A stretch of DNA of 64,000 nucleotides, from the NCBI GenBank assembly GCA_029207755.1, contig JARCOQ010000002.1:40744244-40808243 (forward strand). The letters run 5' to 3'. The notes below the pieces were generated by a model. That model worked only from the letters and a program-made list of their open reading frames with translations. It ran no database searches and had not been told where the DNA came from. Positions 21,101-34,141 of this stretch are shown here, in pieces. Numbering within the stretch: the first letter of the stretch is position 1; the number at the start of each line of letters is the position of its first letter. The position numbers and the translations under genes were made by a program. Source of the stretch: Chamaea fasciata. Taxonomy: Eukaryota > Chordata > Aves > Passeriformes > Sylviidae.

Positions 21101-24067
21101 AAAAGTATTTTGCACAAATGTATACAGCACCAAGCAAATACGAGCTAATAAGTCTTTGTCATTCCTAGGACTACAGCTATTTTCCAGAGAGATGACCCAA
21201 GCATTTTTCCTAGTCTTCAGCAACCTAGATAAAACAGCCAAGGTTGATTGTGTGTTGATTGTCCTTAAAACTTTTATAGCCATTTAGGTTAAACATTTTT
21301 ACATCCCAGCTATGTTGATTTATTCATTACATTACTTCTGCTTTATGTCATCCTTGTTTCAGAGACACTGCAAAATGTTTTAACTTCTGCTCATAAAATG
21401 TGCAGAAAGGAGTTGAAAGACCATGGGATTATCTTTGCTCCCATCTTCTGCTGTCAGAGGGACACAGAATTTCTCTGTATGCCCTTTACTGCAGTTATAT
21501 TCTACTATCTGCCTGGGTAAGATCAAAAACCTTCAGTGGTTTGGGAGTTTAATATTAATTTCTACTCTTGTAATGACCTGGGAAATATTTGATATTGAGA
21601 GATTAATATCATTGTGACCTTTGAAATTTGTAAAATTTTGGTTTTGAGGGAAGATAAGTACCTACAAATTGTACCCTCTATTGCTGAATGAAAGGCATGA
21701 CTTCTCTCACCCCCATTTCTTGTTTTGCTAAGCTTTCATCTTAAATGCAATTTTCTGTGCAGACAAAGATGCACATAATGCTACTGTTTGAGATACTCTA
21801 GTAATAGCCTCCCTGCAGATATATTTTTGAGTAGCTCCACAGAAAAGAATTTGGTGCACCACTTCCTCAGGAAGCTTGCGATAAATTATGATTAGCTGCT
21901 ATAGAGGCAGCACTGTTCATTCCAGGCACTGAGTCAGTTAGGAATGGTGGAGTGGGAGCTATAATTATTACGAAATCTGCAGCTTTCTTCTGTTTGGATG
22001 CTTGCATGAGGAATGAACTTGGATTTTACATTTGAATGGCTCCCTTTGCCATGCTTTCCCGGTTTGTTTACGGTTTTTTAATGCAATTGTCTTAAGAAAA
22101 GGGATAAAAACCTCAATGCAAACCCAAACTAAACCAAACCAAACCAAACAAAAACAAAAAGAAACCCAGAGCAGACAAACAATAAAAAAAATAAAGAAAA
22201 TAAAAGAGAAAAAAGAATAACAAAAAATTTATGCACGGGACAATGCTGACCCTAAATGAGGATGAAAATGACCTTCTGTGATTTCCTGGTGTTTTGGATG
22301 CCCACGATGTTGGCACATTAGCTGTGAAACTTCTGACAATCTTCCAGCACAGAAGGAAGTGTGGAGATTTGAAAATGAGAAGCTTAATTGCAAGTTGTGC
22401 AGTAGTAAAATACTTCTAACTTGGTAAGTTAAATAGGAAGAGAGGGTTTGAGGAAACTGAGGTGTGGAGAAAGTTCAGTTCTACAATAAGTATACACTAG
22501 GATACTCCTTTCAGGAAAATACAGTGTCTCCTCTTCTCCTACATCATTTATCCTTCCTTTCGTTCATACATTTTCTCCCCTGGATCATTGTCTCCAAAAT
22601 GTCCAGACCTTCTTCTGTACAATCTCCTGCCCTTGCAATTGCTGTCCTGTTTCTCACTATCTCTCTCTCTGCTTTGTGTATTTTTTGCTTAGAATAGAAT
22701 TTCTATATACTTCCACTTCTAATAAAGATTTTACACATTTTCTCATTCTTTGTGTTCATTTACTTCTGCCTTCTTAAGGCTTGGAGCTGTCTCAGGAGAG
22801 TGCATTCCCATCACCCAGCTGGCTTTGGGAGGGCAAGGAGTACTCTGCTACTGTACAGCAGTAATGGGTATCCCATAGGTCTTTATGTATGTCATGGACT
22901 TGGGGGAAGGTCTTAAACCTAGAGCCACTTCAGTGGTCACTAAAATGTTTGCCCCGAGATGCAGGAATTTCCCTGGACTCCAGCTTGATTGAGAGGAAGA
23001 GCAGGAGCACAACATGTAGCAGGGTGGGATAGACTCTGACTCAGCTGGCTGAAGTCCTCATCCTTCCTGTCATTAGCAAGGGAACTAATCTGACACAGAT
23101 CTTTTGAAAACTTCTTTCCTTTACACTGGTCTACTGTGTGAGGTAATGTTATGGGAGCAAACATCCAGCCAGGAGGCTCGAACTTTTTGCCTCCACACAG
23201 GGCTTTGCTGGGGCAAGTAACTCACATGGCTCCTTGTGGCTCTTCCACTGTTGTGCAATTGAACACATTATTCACATAGATAAGTTCAGATTTTCCCATT
23301 TGAATGATGTAAGGCCTTAGCCTAGTCACGTAGTGTTGACATGACCTACTCATAAACAAACAGCCTCATTTCTGGATGATGGATACAGCAAAGCCTGAGG
23401 CATACGGTCAGCATGGTCCTCTTGGCAGAAGGTGGCTTTGCAAGCAGAGAGACAAGTGTGGCAGTGACAGCTATATCACATAGGGCGCCTGCAGAAATCG
23501 GTCTCTGGACAACTGGTTTCAGGGTGGAGTTGCTTGTTTAAGATTGGTCTTAGTCCAAAGAAAGTGGCAATACTGAGAGCACAAACCGGATAATTGCTTA
23601 GAGTAAAATTTTTGTTCCTACCCTACTTCCAGCAGCATAAAACCACCAACCTTACTAACTTTTCCAGCAACAACCTACAATTTTTAGGGGGGTTTGATAC
23701 TCCTGGGTTTTTAAATTTGTTTTGTCATTTTGCTTTTTCTTCTGCATATCACAGAGACATCTCAGGAAGTGACTTCCTACATCAATCAAGTTGACCAATG
23801 CTTAAAGTCTGTCTCATCTCAATGCTCAAAGTCATCTCAATGCTACATGGCACCTTTACTACCCAGACTCACCTGCATAGTCTGTGGTTCATTGAAGAAT
23901 CTGTCTTCATTTACCAATGCTGTATTTTCAGTTTGTACAGAATCTGTGTACTTTCAGTTTCACTTTTTTTTTCCTAGTAGCTTCAACAGCACAGAAGAAT
24001 TTGATTATACAGAGAAATGAACTGAAATAACTTAAATTTTCTTATAAAGATAAATTTCCTGAAAAGG
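15119..24067. other. Long non-coding host DNA, no gene recognised
   Basis: About 9 kb of AT-rich sequence. The longest frame, 16438-16845 (135 aa), has no recognisable domain. A short piece near 16795-16845 (ccagagaggttgtagat) may be a CR1 scrap but is too short to call. An A-rich, AAACC-like low-complexity tract lies at about 22117-22230. Confidence 0.55.
22117..22230. repeat. A-rich low-complexity tract with AAACC units
   Basis: Several adjacent aaacc units are followed by AAAAC, AAAAG and AAATA runs, almost without T. This is simple low-complexity DNA. Confidence 0.8.
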
Positions 24068-24641
24068 TGGTATGGTGGGTTGACTCTGGCTGACTGTCAG
24101 GTGCCCACCAAAATGCTCTCTCACTCCTCCTCCTCAAAGCGGAGGAAAATCAGATGAAAAATTCTAGAGACAAGATAAAGGCAGTTTGTTAGGAAAAACC
24201 AAGGGCTGTGTTCATAGGCAAAGGATAACAAAAATAGTTATTCTCTACTTCCCATCAGCCGGCAATGTCCAGACACTTCCTGGGAAGCAGAGCCTTGTTA
24301 TGAATAATGATTTCTTTGGGACACAAACATCTTCATAATGAATATCCCCCCTTCCTCCTCTTTTGTCATAGCTTTTACTGGTCAGTGCAACATCATGAGG
24401 TGTGGAGTATCCCTTTGGTCAGTTTAAGTCAGCTGCCCCAACCATGTCCACTCCCAATCTCCTGACCTACTCCATCCTACTGAATTTTTGTAGGGTTGGA
24501 GAGACAGCTTTGACGCTGTGGGAGGACTGTTTAACATCAGCCAAAACACTGGTGCATTATCAATGGCTTCTAGCTACAAAGCACAGTGCTGTGAAGGATG
24601 CTATGGGGAAAGCTAACTCCATCCCAGCCAGACCCAGTACA
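24068..24641 (-). repeat. Decayed solo LTR, second ERV-L-type family, copy 2
   Basis: It runs opposite to the copies at 10450 and 44178. It begins tggtatggtgggttgactc, has the middle block gtggagtatccctttggtca, and ends ctccatcccagccagaccc then agtaca. The middle block is the complement of the attccataccat region of the sense copies. No clear target duplication remains. Confidence 0.8.
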
Positions 24642-27600
24642 GGTGGATCTACAAATAACTATTTTCCCCCCAAATAATGACAGTTTTTCATGGAGACATC
24701 GCAGAGTGTATCAAACATGATGAACACAGCACTATAATTCTCATGATAAACTGGAGTGATACCTTATGCTTCAGAGAGATTTTCTACCCCTGAAAATCAC
24801 AGTACAGAAGAGAGATGGTTGCCAGCTATTTCCTCCCCATGCAAAGAGACCGCTCTTTGCTATGAGGATGGTGTTAGCAGACAAAGGAGCCGGACGCCAT
24901 TCCCAAGCATGGAAACCTATCTCATTCCAAATTAGAGACTCTAGGTATGCTGATACCTCTTCACAGGTCCAACAGGTAATCTGTGGCAATAATGTAGGGC
25001 ATACAGGCAGTGTTAGGAGGCCACAGTGCATTAGAGTAACTCAGGTGATGATCAGTCCTATATTTAGCATTTAAAGCACTCCCCTCTTAGTTTCAGATCC
25101 ATTTTAAATATGGGAAATGACTTTTTTTTTTTCCCACAAGTACAAAGCATGGTGAAAATCTTTAAAACAAATGAAGCTTTTATCTATTAACAATAACTCA
25201 TTGATGCACAGTTACACCTCATTGCGCAGACTGTGTCTTTTTATTATTTTTTGTTATCAATGCATTGGAAATTCTGCGGCTTCCTGTCCCAGTGCATGTG
25301 CAGTCTAGTACAAACAAGAATGTCTATTGAGCACGACTCCTAAGGAAATCTGTGTTTGTAGTTTTAGGATGAAAAGGCACTACGCAAGCTGAAAAGAGTC
25401 TATATCCTGAGCAAGGAAACACGCTGCACCGTGAGACTTTGGATTCAGTTCTCAACTGTGCCTCTGGGGACAATGGTAAGGCTTTGAGGAGGACTGCAGA
25501 GCCACCCGCAAGCTCCCTTTTCAATGCCTGGTTTCTGGTTTGTCTGATACCAAGGCTGGCCCTTAACACAAGTCTGTACAGCCTGACTTCACTCCCTCCT
25601 CCCTCACCATTACCAGCAGCTGCAGTGACATGGGTGCTTTCTGACAGAGGGACAGAGGGTTGCCCTGGCCTTGACTTTCTGTCTGGTATTAACAGCCAGA
25701 GCACAATGTGGGAGAGGTTGGGCTGGCTTTGAGCCACAAAAGTCCCTCTGCTCTTGGCTGTCCACCAGCAGAGAGCTGTTTTGTTCTCCTGGCATGGTGA
25801 GGCAGTCTCCATGGCAGTGTACTCTCCCATAGGATGAGTGGAGATATTTACTGAATTCCTTCCTTGGAATTCCTGGACTTTAATGGAACAACATGTCAGG
25901 CATTTCAGTGAGTTAATGGCCTTCCTCATAAAAGCAAAGTACTTGCTTGTTGGTAAACAGAGTAATGTCATACTAGGTATTACAAAATATTGAGCTGATC
26001 AAATTACAATGTTGGTAACTTCTTTTTGTCATATAACTCACAGTGGAACTGCTTGGGGAACAGTCAAGTCAGTACACTTATTTTCCCCAAAAATATTTCA
26101 AGAAATTAAAGATTTCCACTTGTTGGGGAATTCAGGGGTGTTATTTTTTTAATATTAAAAACTGTATTCACAGCAATTTTCAATATTGTATAACTTGTAA
26201 ACATTGCAAAATATCTACAAGAATGAAGGAAATATTCTGAAAAGTGTCTGGTTTTCTTCCTGCTTCAGTTTCATGCATTTCAAAAGAAAAGGACAGAAAA
26301 GAGAAGAAGAGGATGAAATCTGAATTACAGATGAAAAGGAAATTGTTCCAAATGAATGCTGTTACATCAAAAACCTTGATTAGAACTAAGCTTCCTAGGA
26401 AGAACCAAGAACCGATCATTAGTTTAATTAAAATCTTTTATGTCTAGCTAAAACTTTTCTTGGTTCATTTACAGTATTGCTAACCTGTTAACAACACAGT
26501 TAGGGCCAATGTATGCAAACTTTCTGGTACCTACCACTTTTCCCTGCTGTTCTGCTCACCTCCTCTTCCCTCCTCTTGCCACAGCTCTCTCAAGAGAACA
26601 GTGGAGGGTTTCAAGAAGTGATCAGTGTCCCAAGTTGTTTGCAGGGAGGAGTGTGACACTGGCATTCCTCAGCCTGGAATCTGCTTGAATTATCTTTATA
26701 TGCTATCTAAACTAAAATGTTGCTTTCTTTAACTCTAGTAATTCCCAAATTCATATTTTACTTGCTTTTCTGTGCTGTTTTATTATCCTTTAAAACCATT
26801 TTACAGGACACACATGGCTGCACTCCTACAGTGCCAAGTAATTGGCCACTACCATTTGTGTTTGCAGTCCTGGGGTTTTGGGTATGTCTGTTGCTATACT
26901 ACACTGCATTTTTATTCTAGGATTCTATTCTAGACAGCTCACCCCACCCAGAATAACTACTTGTTATCATTACCTATTAGTTAGCAGTAGGTATTCATTT
27001 CACTGCACCATTGCACACAGCTAAACTAAAGCTAAAACAATTTGAGACATAACTATGTGACCTCTAGACAATTGCAGTCACAGCTGTGACATGCTAAAAT
27101 CAGTTCAGGACAAGAGATTTACAGACAAGTCCTGAGAACTTGTATTGCTGGGTTAATACAAAATTTGTGGCCTCTTACCAGTAATGGCAAACTCAGTTTT
27201 ACTCTGGTACAGGGCACAAATTTTGGTTAGGAAATTCATGTGAAGGTGTTCTGAAAGGTAAGGATTTTTCTGAAGTACTGCTTATGGAAACACTAAATGG
27301 GTCAAATACGTAACAAAAGTTTATGAAAGAAACCTATAAACCTTGAAATTATGTAAATACAAAGAGCTTTAATAAATTTATTCCTATAAGGTTTAAATAT
27401 TAAGAAATGCTTATGAGTCTGCTTTAGAAAGGCCTAATCTTGTCTAAGATTGCTCAGCTGTTAAACCAGAAGAAAGTATCTCATTACAACTGCTGATTGG
27501 AATCTTTATGGTCTAATCACTGTCAGAAAACTTCATTATTACAAGTGTAATAAGTAAGTGTATTAATTATCTATCTCTTGACAAACTAAATTTAACCTTT

Positions 27601-29416
27601 AACCTAACTTTTAATTTCAGTGGTTGTCTAAACAATTTAATCCAATTTTGTGGTTTGTTCTAGATGTGTGAGCACTGTTTGCCACATATGAACATTTTCT
27701 TTGATTCTGCTTCTATTGTCATCCTTTTTTCCTCTTTTGTGTATGTGATAGGACCTAATTTTCATGGTTTATCTAAACTTAGACAGACATAAAAATTCTA
27801 AGTTATTAGGATTTCCATATCATCTTTAGCTTGCTTCATATGCATTTTATGCTTTTTGTACTAACAGCAGTCTTTGACTCTCTGTTCAGTAGAATTTGGA
27901 TTTTTGAGAGACTGAATTAGGATTGAAAAGTGCTCAGTGTTTGTACCCATGAGCATGGAAACCATAAAACAGTAAAAGCTCTGTAAGTCCTTGGATATCC
28001 AAAATAGTATGCTTTAATGTGAGGTAGTCTTGCCAGTCTGATGATCTTGAGGCCAGAATGAGGCCACGGAGCCCAGGACACAGAGTTATGAATTAAGTGG
28101 TCATTGAGCTACCCTGAGTAAATAACTCAGCCTCCAGAATCCACCTGGCAGCTTCAAGATTCTGAAATGGTGGGTTTACAGGTGTGTTTATTTTCAAATA
28201 TACACGTGTAAAATGTCAGGAGAGACAACATTCTTCTGAGGTGTCAGGAGCCTTCTAGGAAGGTTCTGTATGTAAAGGCAACTCTGTTTCTTGAAATAGT
28301 ATTGGGAAATTACATTTCAATGGATGTGTATTGTCCCAGGTATTTTGTTTCTAAGAGACCTTTGGGAGCACTCCCTCAGAGTGTAATTGTCCTTAAGCTT
28401 TTATGAATTGTTTTAAGAGGCCATCAAGTATCTAGCTACAACAGTTTAACATGAGGAACTTCACTGAGCAAAACTGTCATGACAAATGTGACCCATGTAA
28501 AAGCCCTATTCTGAAACTGACTGGTTGATCGCTTTAGGAATAATTGCTTGACTTCTTTGATGAGGAGGGGGCATGGTTGAAAAGGAGATTCACAGTGTTA
28601 CCTCATGTAATAATTTTTTTAAAAAAATATATCAGTTGCATTTAATGAATGATTTGAGCAGATTCTTGAAAGTTTTCAAAAGTGGAGATTTATACTACAA
28701 TAAAATCACTCATGAATGAACCTGTGCCAAGCACAGGTAAAATGATTTGTCTCAGAAACATTTTAAAGTTTTTATGTCAATATATTTTTTGTTGGTTGGA
28801 TGAGTTTGAGTGAATAATTAGTGTGTCTTCTATTTGATGACCTGCATTGTTATACACACTCGGCTTGTACATGTCACTGTTCTGTTTAGAATTCTGGTGG
28901 CTTGCTACAAAATAATGACTTCAAAATTATAAAGATAAAAATGTTTTGCTTTCTCCACGTATGTACACAGATATAGTGCTTTATGCATTTGAGCAGTAGT
29001 CTGTATGTCCCTCAATTTTCAGTATTAAATTACCTGCATAATTACACTAACTGCCCTATCTGTGCTGATCTTTGATTTTGACATGTTCAGTACAAGTGGT
29101 TTTATTTCCACGGACTTATCAGTTCATATAGGAAAAGAAGATTGCATGAGATGAACCTGAAAAACTGGAGTGCATTTTAAATGGGCCATTGTCTTTGGCT
29201 GAGGAGACTGTGCTGGTATTGACCAGTCCATAGTAAAGTAACAGTCTTGATTTTCTTTATACTAGAATCCCTCCCAGTAGCACTAGTGAATAAGTTTTTA
29301 TCACTTTTATCTAGCTAAATAAAGAGGCCCACTACATCTTAATAATGATCCATTATGGAGCACTCAAGTGCATCTCTCAATGGTGCTTGATCACCTTATA
29401 CATACAACATAAGTAA
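24642..29416. other. Non-coding host DNA; one 215-aa frame of unknown meaning
   Basis: No repeat family or exon was recognised. A minus-strand frame at 25971-25324 (215 aa) is the longest outside the provirus. It lies in a locally GC-richer patch, is mirrored by a 97-aa plus-strand frame, and has no motif I know, so it is not called as a gene. Positions 27100-29400 have unusually few open frames. Confidence 0.5.
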
Positions 29417-29690
29417 TCATAGAAATATAGAATCATAGAATGGTTTGGGTTGGAAGGGACCTTTAAAGGTCACATAGTTCCAACCTCCCTGCCCTAGACA
29501 TCTCCAAATAGGTCAAGCTGCTCAGAACCCTGTCCAACCTGAACTTGAATGTTCCCAGGATGGGGCACCCACAAGCTATATGGACAACCTTTTCCAGTGT
29601 TTTACCCCCTCTTATTGCAAAAGCTTCTTCCTTATATCTAGTCTAAAACTACCCTCTTTTAGTTTAAAGTCATTACTGTCATGTCCCACT
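29417..29690 (-). mobile_element. CR1 LINE 3' fragment
   Basis: It starts with the CR1 3'-terminal signature (tatagaatcatagaatgg, ggttggaagggacctt) in reverse orientation and continues through ccaacctccctgccc and gctgctcagaaccctgtcc to about tcatgtcccac. It is a 5'-truncated non-LTR retrotransposon copy. Confidence 0.88.
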
Positions 29691-32600
29691 TCTAAGTGGA
29701 AGGGAGCATTCAGGATTTGTAAATGCCTGTGATCAAAAAAGAAAGGCAAAAGCCAGAAACAAAAAAGTTCAATTTTATTAGCAAACTACATGCTCAGCAA
29801 AGAAATTAATATATGTTTTGATCCTATTTTCTAACAGTAAGAATAATTAAAAATGAAAGAAAAGAGAGAAGAGGAGAGAGAGAAAGGGAAGGAGAGAGAG
29901 AGGGAAGGAGAGATCAGATTTTGGCACAGTGGAGAATAATAGGAATAATAGGAAAGACTATTCTATGAGGGGAGTGGGTGCTGGTACTGTGAGTTCTGCA
30001 TGAACTGTCACACTTCTTACTGTCTTTTTTATCTTTCAGAATAAAGGTGTGTATAGGTATGTTTTCTGATACTGAAATGCACAGGGGTATCTTCCTCTTG
30101 CATCAAACCAGCAGCACCCTAATAACTGACCAAGAAAAATTACAAGTTATTTTTAGATGAGAAGAATATGAATAGAAAATCGTATGTAATAATATAAAAA
30201 ATTGAAGACATTGAGGATCTGGAGTGATAAATGAGAAAGGAAACTGTGCAAAATGGAATGTAAATGTATTGGTATCATAATAATTGAATGATAACACTAT
30301 GGGAGAGATGTTCTCTCAAATTCTATTAATAAAAACTATTTTTTTTAATGAAATGACAGGGGTTTAGGGGATTTTTTTCAGTTTCTGCACCTAATTTCAT
30401 CTCAACATGCTACCCTTCTTGCCTTTAAGAAAAAAAACAAACAAAAAAGCTGCCTTAGAAATTCAATTTTGTGTTACCTGTCATAGTAAGTGCTTCAACT
30501 TGCCTTATACATCAGAGGAAGTGCTAAATCCTTCATCTATATGGTAAAAACAATAAATGGCCTTATTTAACATAAGTTGTAGTATATTAACTTTATCCTT
30601 TAGGTGGATACTAAATCCAGCTAACATAACCAGAGTGTCAGTCGTACCCGGGTTTCTGTAAGAACCCTAGGAATGAAACACAGAAGAATGGCACTATTTT
30701 TCTCAGTGGCAGTTGGAGTCTCCTGCAAGTTCAGGGAAAATCTGTGTTGAAACCTTCCTGCGAACAGATGAGTTAAACACATTGCATTGCTCAAGTATTT
30801 AATCACTCAGCAGATGTTTGGTCAATTTGTCTGTGTTCTTTCCCCCACTTGCTCCTACTTGCCCAACAGTACAATAAACAATACTTAGACTGAGCTCTAT
30901 TTTGAAATCACGTTATCACTCTGACTTGTAGCTACTCTGAAAAAATGTATTTTGAAATTCAGGAATTTGAGGAAAGCCTGTAATTATTAATGCTATTCCT
31001 ATAAAGGAAGGTCAAATCTCTAGGAAAACACCAGAATATTTCCCTTGAAGTTTTCATATGTGTCCTCATTTAATGGGAAAGTAAAGCCATCTTCTTATTT
31101 AACACAATTAACAGGACTACAGTTCCTTAAAATGAAACTTGGAGTTAAAGTATATGAAGACTTGCATTTGCTTACTAAGCTGAATATTTGTATTTGGTCT
31201 TTTTTAATGTAGTATCATAAAAATGTCACACAATTCAAGAGTGTTCCTGCTTCTATTTTTGTAAAGACCTGGGAAACACTTTAATCTTTTTAAGATCTAC
31301 TGACCCTTTTACAAATTTTTAATATCATGCTGCTAGTATTACTTTTTTTTTTCCAAAGATCAGTGTGATGTTTGTACTATGAAGACATCTTTGTTTATTT
31401 TCATATTCTTCCAGGGTGTCTGGAAGGTGCTATTCTTCAGTCTCTAAAATATTGATAGAAAAATAGTTTCTAACAATGTATGCCAAGATATACACTCTCT
31501 AAAATAAATACATATGAAGAGAATATACCATTTTACTCAGCAAAAATATCAATTATGTCATATAAAGTTGCATTAGACTGCAAAGAAACATTTTTAGAGG
31601 ATATTCTGAAGAAGCAAACTGATTAAAATGATGGTTTAGTTTAATTGACCTGAATCAGTCTTCCCTGGTGAGAGAAAACAGCTTCTTATAATTACCTATA
31701 AATATTAAACATGACCTAATATCTCATCCTTCTGTGTCTGAGGAAAAAGAAAGCCAAACAAAACCCCCAAAAAAGCAACAACATAAAACCCCCAAAACAA
31801 CACAAGGCATTTAGTAGCATGTAGGAAATAGTTATACTAGGTACCTTGGTGCAATTCTCACACTGAGGATAAAGCTCTGATAATGTCTAGGACATGATTA
31901 AATTTTAGATGGCATTTTAGGATGGATATCTGGATTTTGGGGAGGCAGGGATTTTTTTGATGATTTTGCAGCAAATCAAGGATTGATAAAGGGGCCTTTT
32001 CTCAGTGCAATTAGTGTCTCTCATTCTAATTCTAACTGTTGTAACTCCAGTGCCTGTGAGAGGAAAGTATTTCTCTCTCCCTTGCTTCTTCCTCTTCACC
32101 TGATGGAAAATGACAATGCCATATGCTAGTAAAATATGCTGAGGCACATCTCAAAATGTTGAAAAATACATGAGACTTCAAGAGTACTTCCAGATCCATT
32201 ACTATATTACAGTTTTATTGCATAGTAATAATGGGCTGAATGTTACACACGGAGGCAAGAGTGGCTGTTTCTTATGAAATATGAAAATGTGTACAGTTTG
32301 CTGAATACCTGTGCTCCTTTTTCTGGAGAAAAAATTTGGCTGAAGATCTCCAGCATGAAATGTAACCTGACCTTATTTTAAACACCCTAGAAACCCAACA
32401 CAAAAGACACCAATTAGGATAATTAGTTATTAATTAGAACAAGATTCAACTTTTACCAAAGCAGACCTGCATATAAAGACCATACTTTTTTCCTCCCTCT
32501 GCAGGAAGTTTTGGATCCGTAGGGGGTGAAAATGTGCACATAAAATGCTTGTGCTGTTTTCTTTAAAAGTGCCCCTTAAAGGCTGATGTGTTTCATAAGT

Positions 32601-33537
32601 TTCCCCAAAGTATTGAATATTGATGTTCAGTTCAGACTGGGACTTATTATGCTGAACATCAACTTGCCAAATCCTATTATAGTAAAAACCTTGAGATAAT
32701 ATTTAATGGCATGAACTGAGAATGCTGTAGTGAAATTAAATGAAATGTGCCTGGAGAACATAAGCGATTCAGGAAGAATCTTAAAATTTTTTGTCTTCCA
32801 CACAGTTTCTTAGAAGTGTGTTTATAGGGAACGCTTTGTCTCTTTCAGCAATGAAGGGGGAAAAAAAAAAGTAATATCAAAATGAAACTGCTATTTTTAG
32901 CTTGAGACATTTATCTTCTTCAAAAGGAAAAATGTGCAATGAGTCATTCCTGCAGCTTGTGCTAAAGCTGGGTTAGTCACATGCCTGTGAACTTCTTAAC
33001 TTGAGTACAAACACCAAAAGCGTTCTGAAGGAACTAAAACCAGAAGTTCATGAAAGATATGGCAGTCTGTGAGTAGACAATGTCATCTTTTCAAGTCACC
33101 TCCACCTTATCATCTTTCATAAGTGTCTACATTTTTAACCAGTGCTTCCTGCATCTGTAGCATTAGCTGTGCATTTCACCAAGCTGAATTAAGATTGGCT
33201 TACAAACAATATCTAAAAGTAGTATCTAAAAGTCTTATCCTGTAAACTGTCCTTATCACTGATTCTAGCAAGTAAGGCAGTGTTCACCTTTTCTGCACAT
33301 TTTAAATGTGCAACAATTCCCTCTGGCCTTATACTGGTAAGATATTTTTCCTTTTCAAGTTTGGAAATTCAGTTGGTCTTCTAATGAGCTCAGGAAGCTG
33401 CAAGCATTGCGGGTTGCTCCTTAGAAGTGCTTCCAGACTACTCATAAATCTAAGAGAAGAAGACTGGTTGCAAAGAGCAAATAGCTGCTTACTGTGCACA
33501 GCTGGGAAACAAGTCACCTTACAGTGAGGCAAATTGT
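29691..33537. other. Non-coding host DNA with a possible LTR scrap and a GA tract
   Basis: A minus-strand AATAAA (29779-29774) in an LTR-like context lies just after the CR1 break, so a decayed LTR may start here, but this is not secure. A homopurine tract follows at 29855-29913. The rest is AT-rich with no supported gene. Confidence 0.45.
29855..29913. repeat. 59-nt homopurine GA-rich tract
   Basis: Fifty-nine consecutive purines, mostly GA and GGA units, without a pyrimidine on the plus strand. Confidence 0.95.
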
Positions 33538-34141
33538 CATAGAGTCATAGAATCATAGGATGGTTTGGGTTGGAAGGGACCTTAAAGATCATCTAGTTCC
33601 AATCCCCTGCCATGGGCAGGGACACTTTTCACTGAACCATGTTGATCAGAGCTCCATTCAGCCTGGCTCTGACCACTTCCAGAGATGAGGCATCCACAGC
33701 TTGGCCAACCTCATCCAGTGCCACACCACCCTCAGAGTAAAGAATTTTTTCCTAATATCTAATCTAATTCTAACATCTTTCAGTTAAAGCCTTTTGTCCT
33801 TTCACTACAGGCCTTTGTAAAAAGTCCCTCTCCAGCTCTCTCATAAGAGCCCATTAGATACTGAAAGGCCACGTTAATGTCTCTCCCCAAAACCTTCTGT
33901 TCTCCAGGCTAAACAGCTCCAGCTCTCTCAGCTCATCTTCATGGGACAATTGCTCCAGATCTATGATCATTTTTGTGGCCTCTTCGGGACTCACTCCAAA
34001 AGATCCACACCATACTTCTGTTGAGGGGAACCAAAGCTGAGCGCAGCACTGCAGGTAGGATCTCACTAGAGGAGAGTAGAGGGGGATAATCACCTCCCTT
34101 GACCACCGGGCCAGTCTGCTTTTGATGCAGCCCAGGATATG
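33538..34141 (-). mobile_element. CR1 LINE 3' fragment, longest in the window
   Basis: It starts tcatagagtcatagaatca in reverse orientation and extends about 600 bp, through ctagttccaatcccctgcca, ccacaccaccctcagag, aggctaaacagctccagctc and gagcgcagcactgcaggta, to about cagcccaggatat. These are landmarks of the CR1 3' end. Open frames inside it are shadows. Confidence 0.92.
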
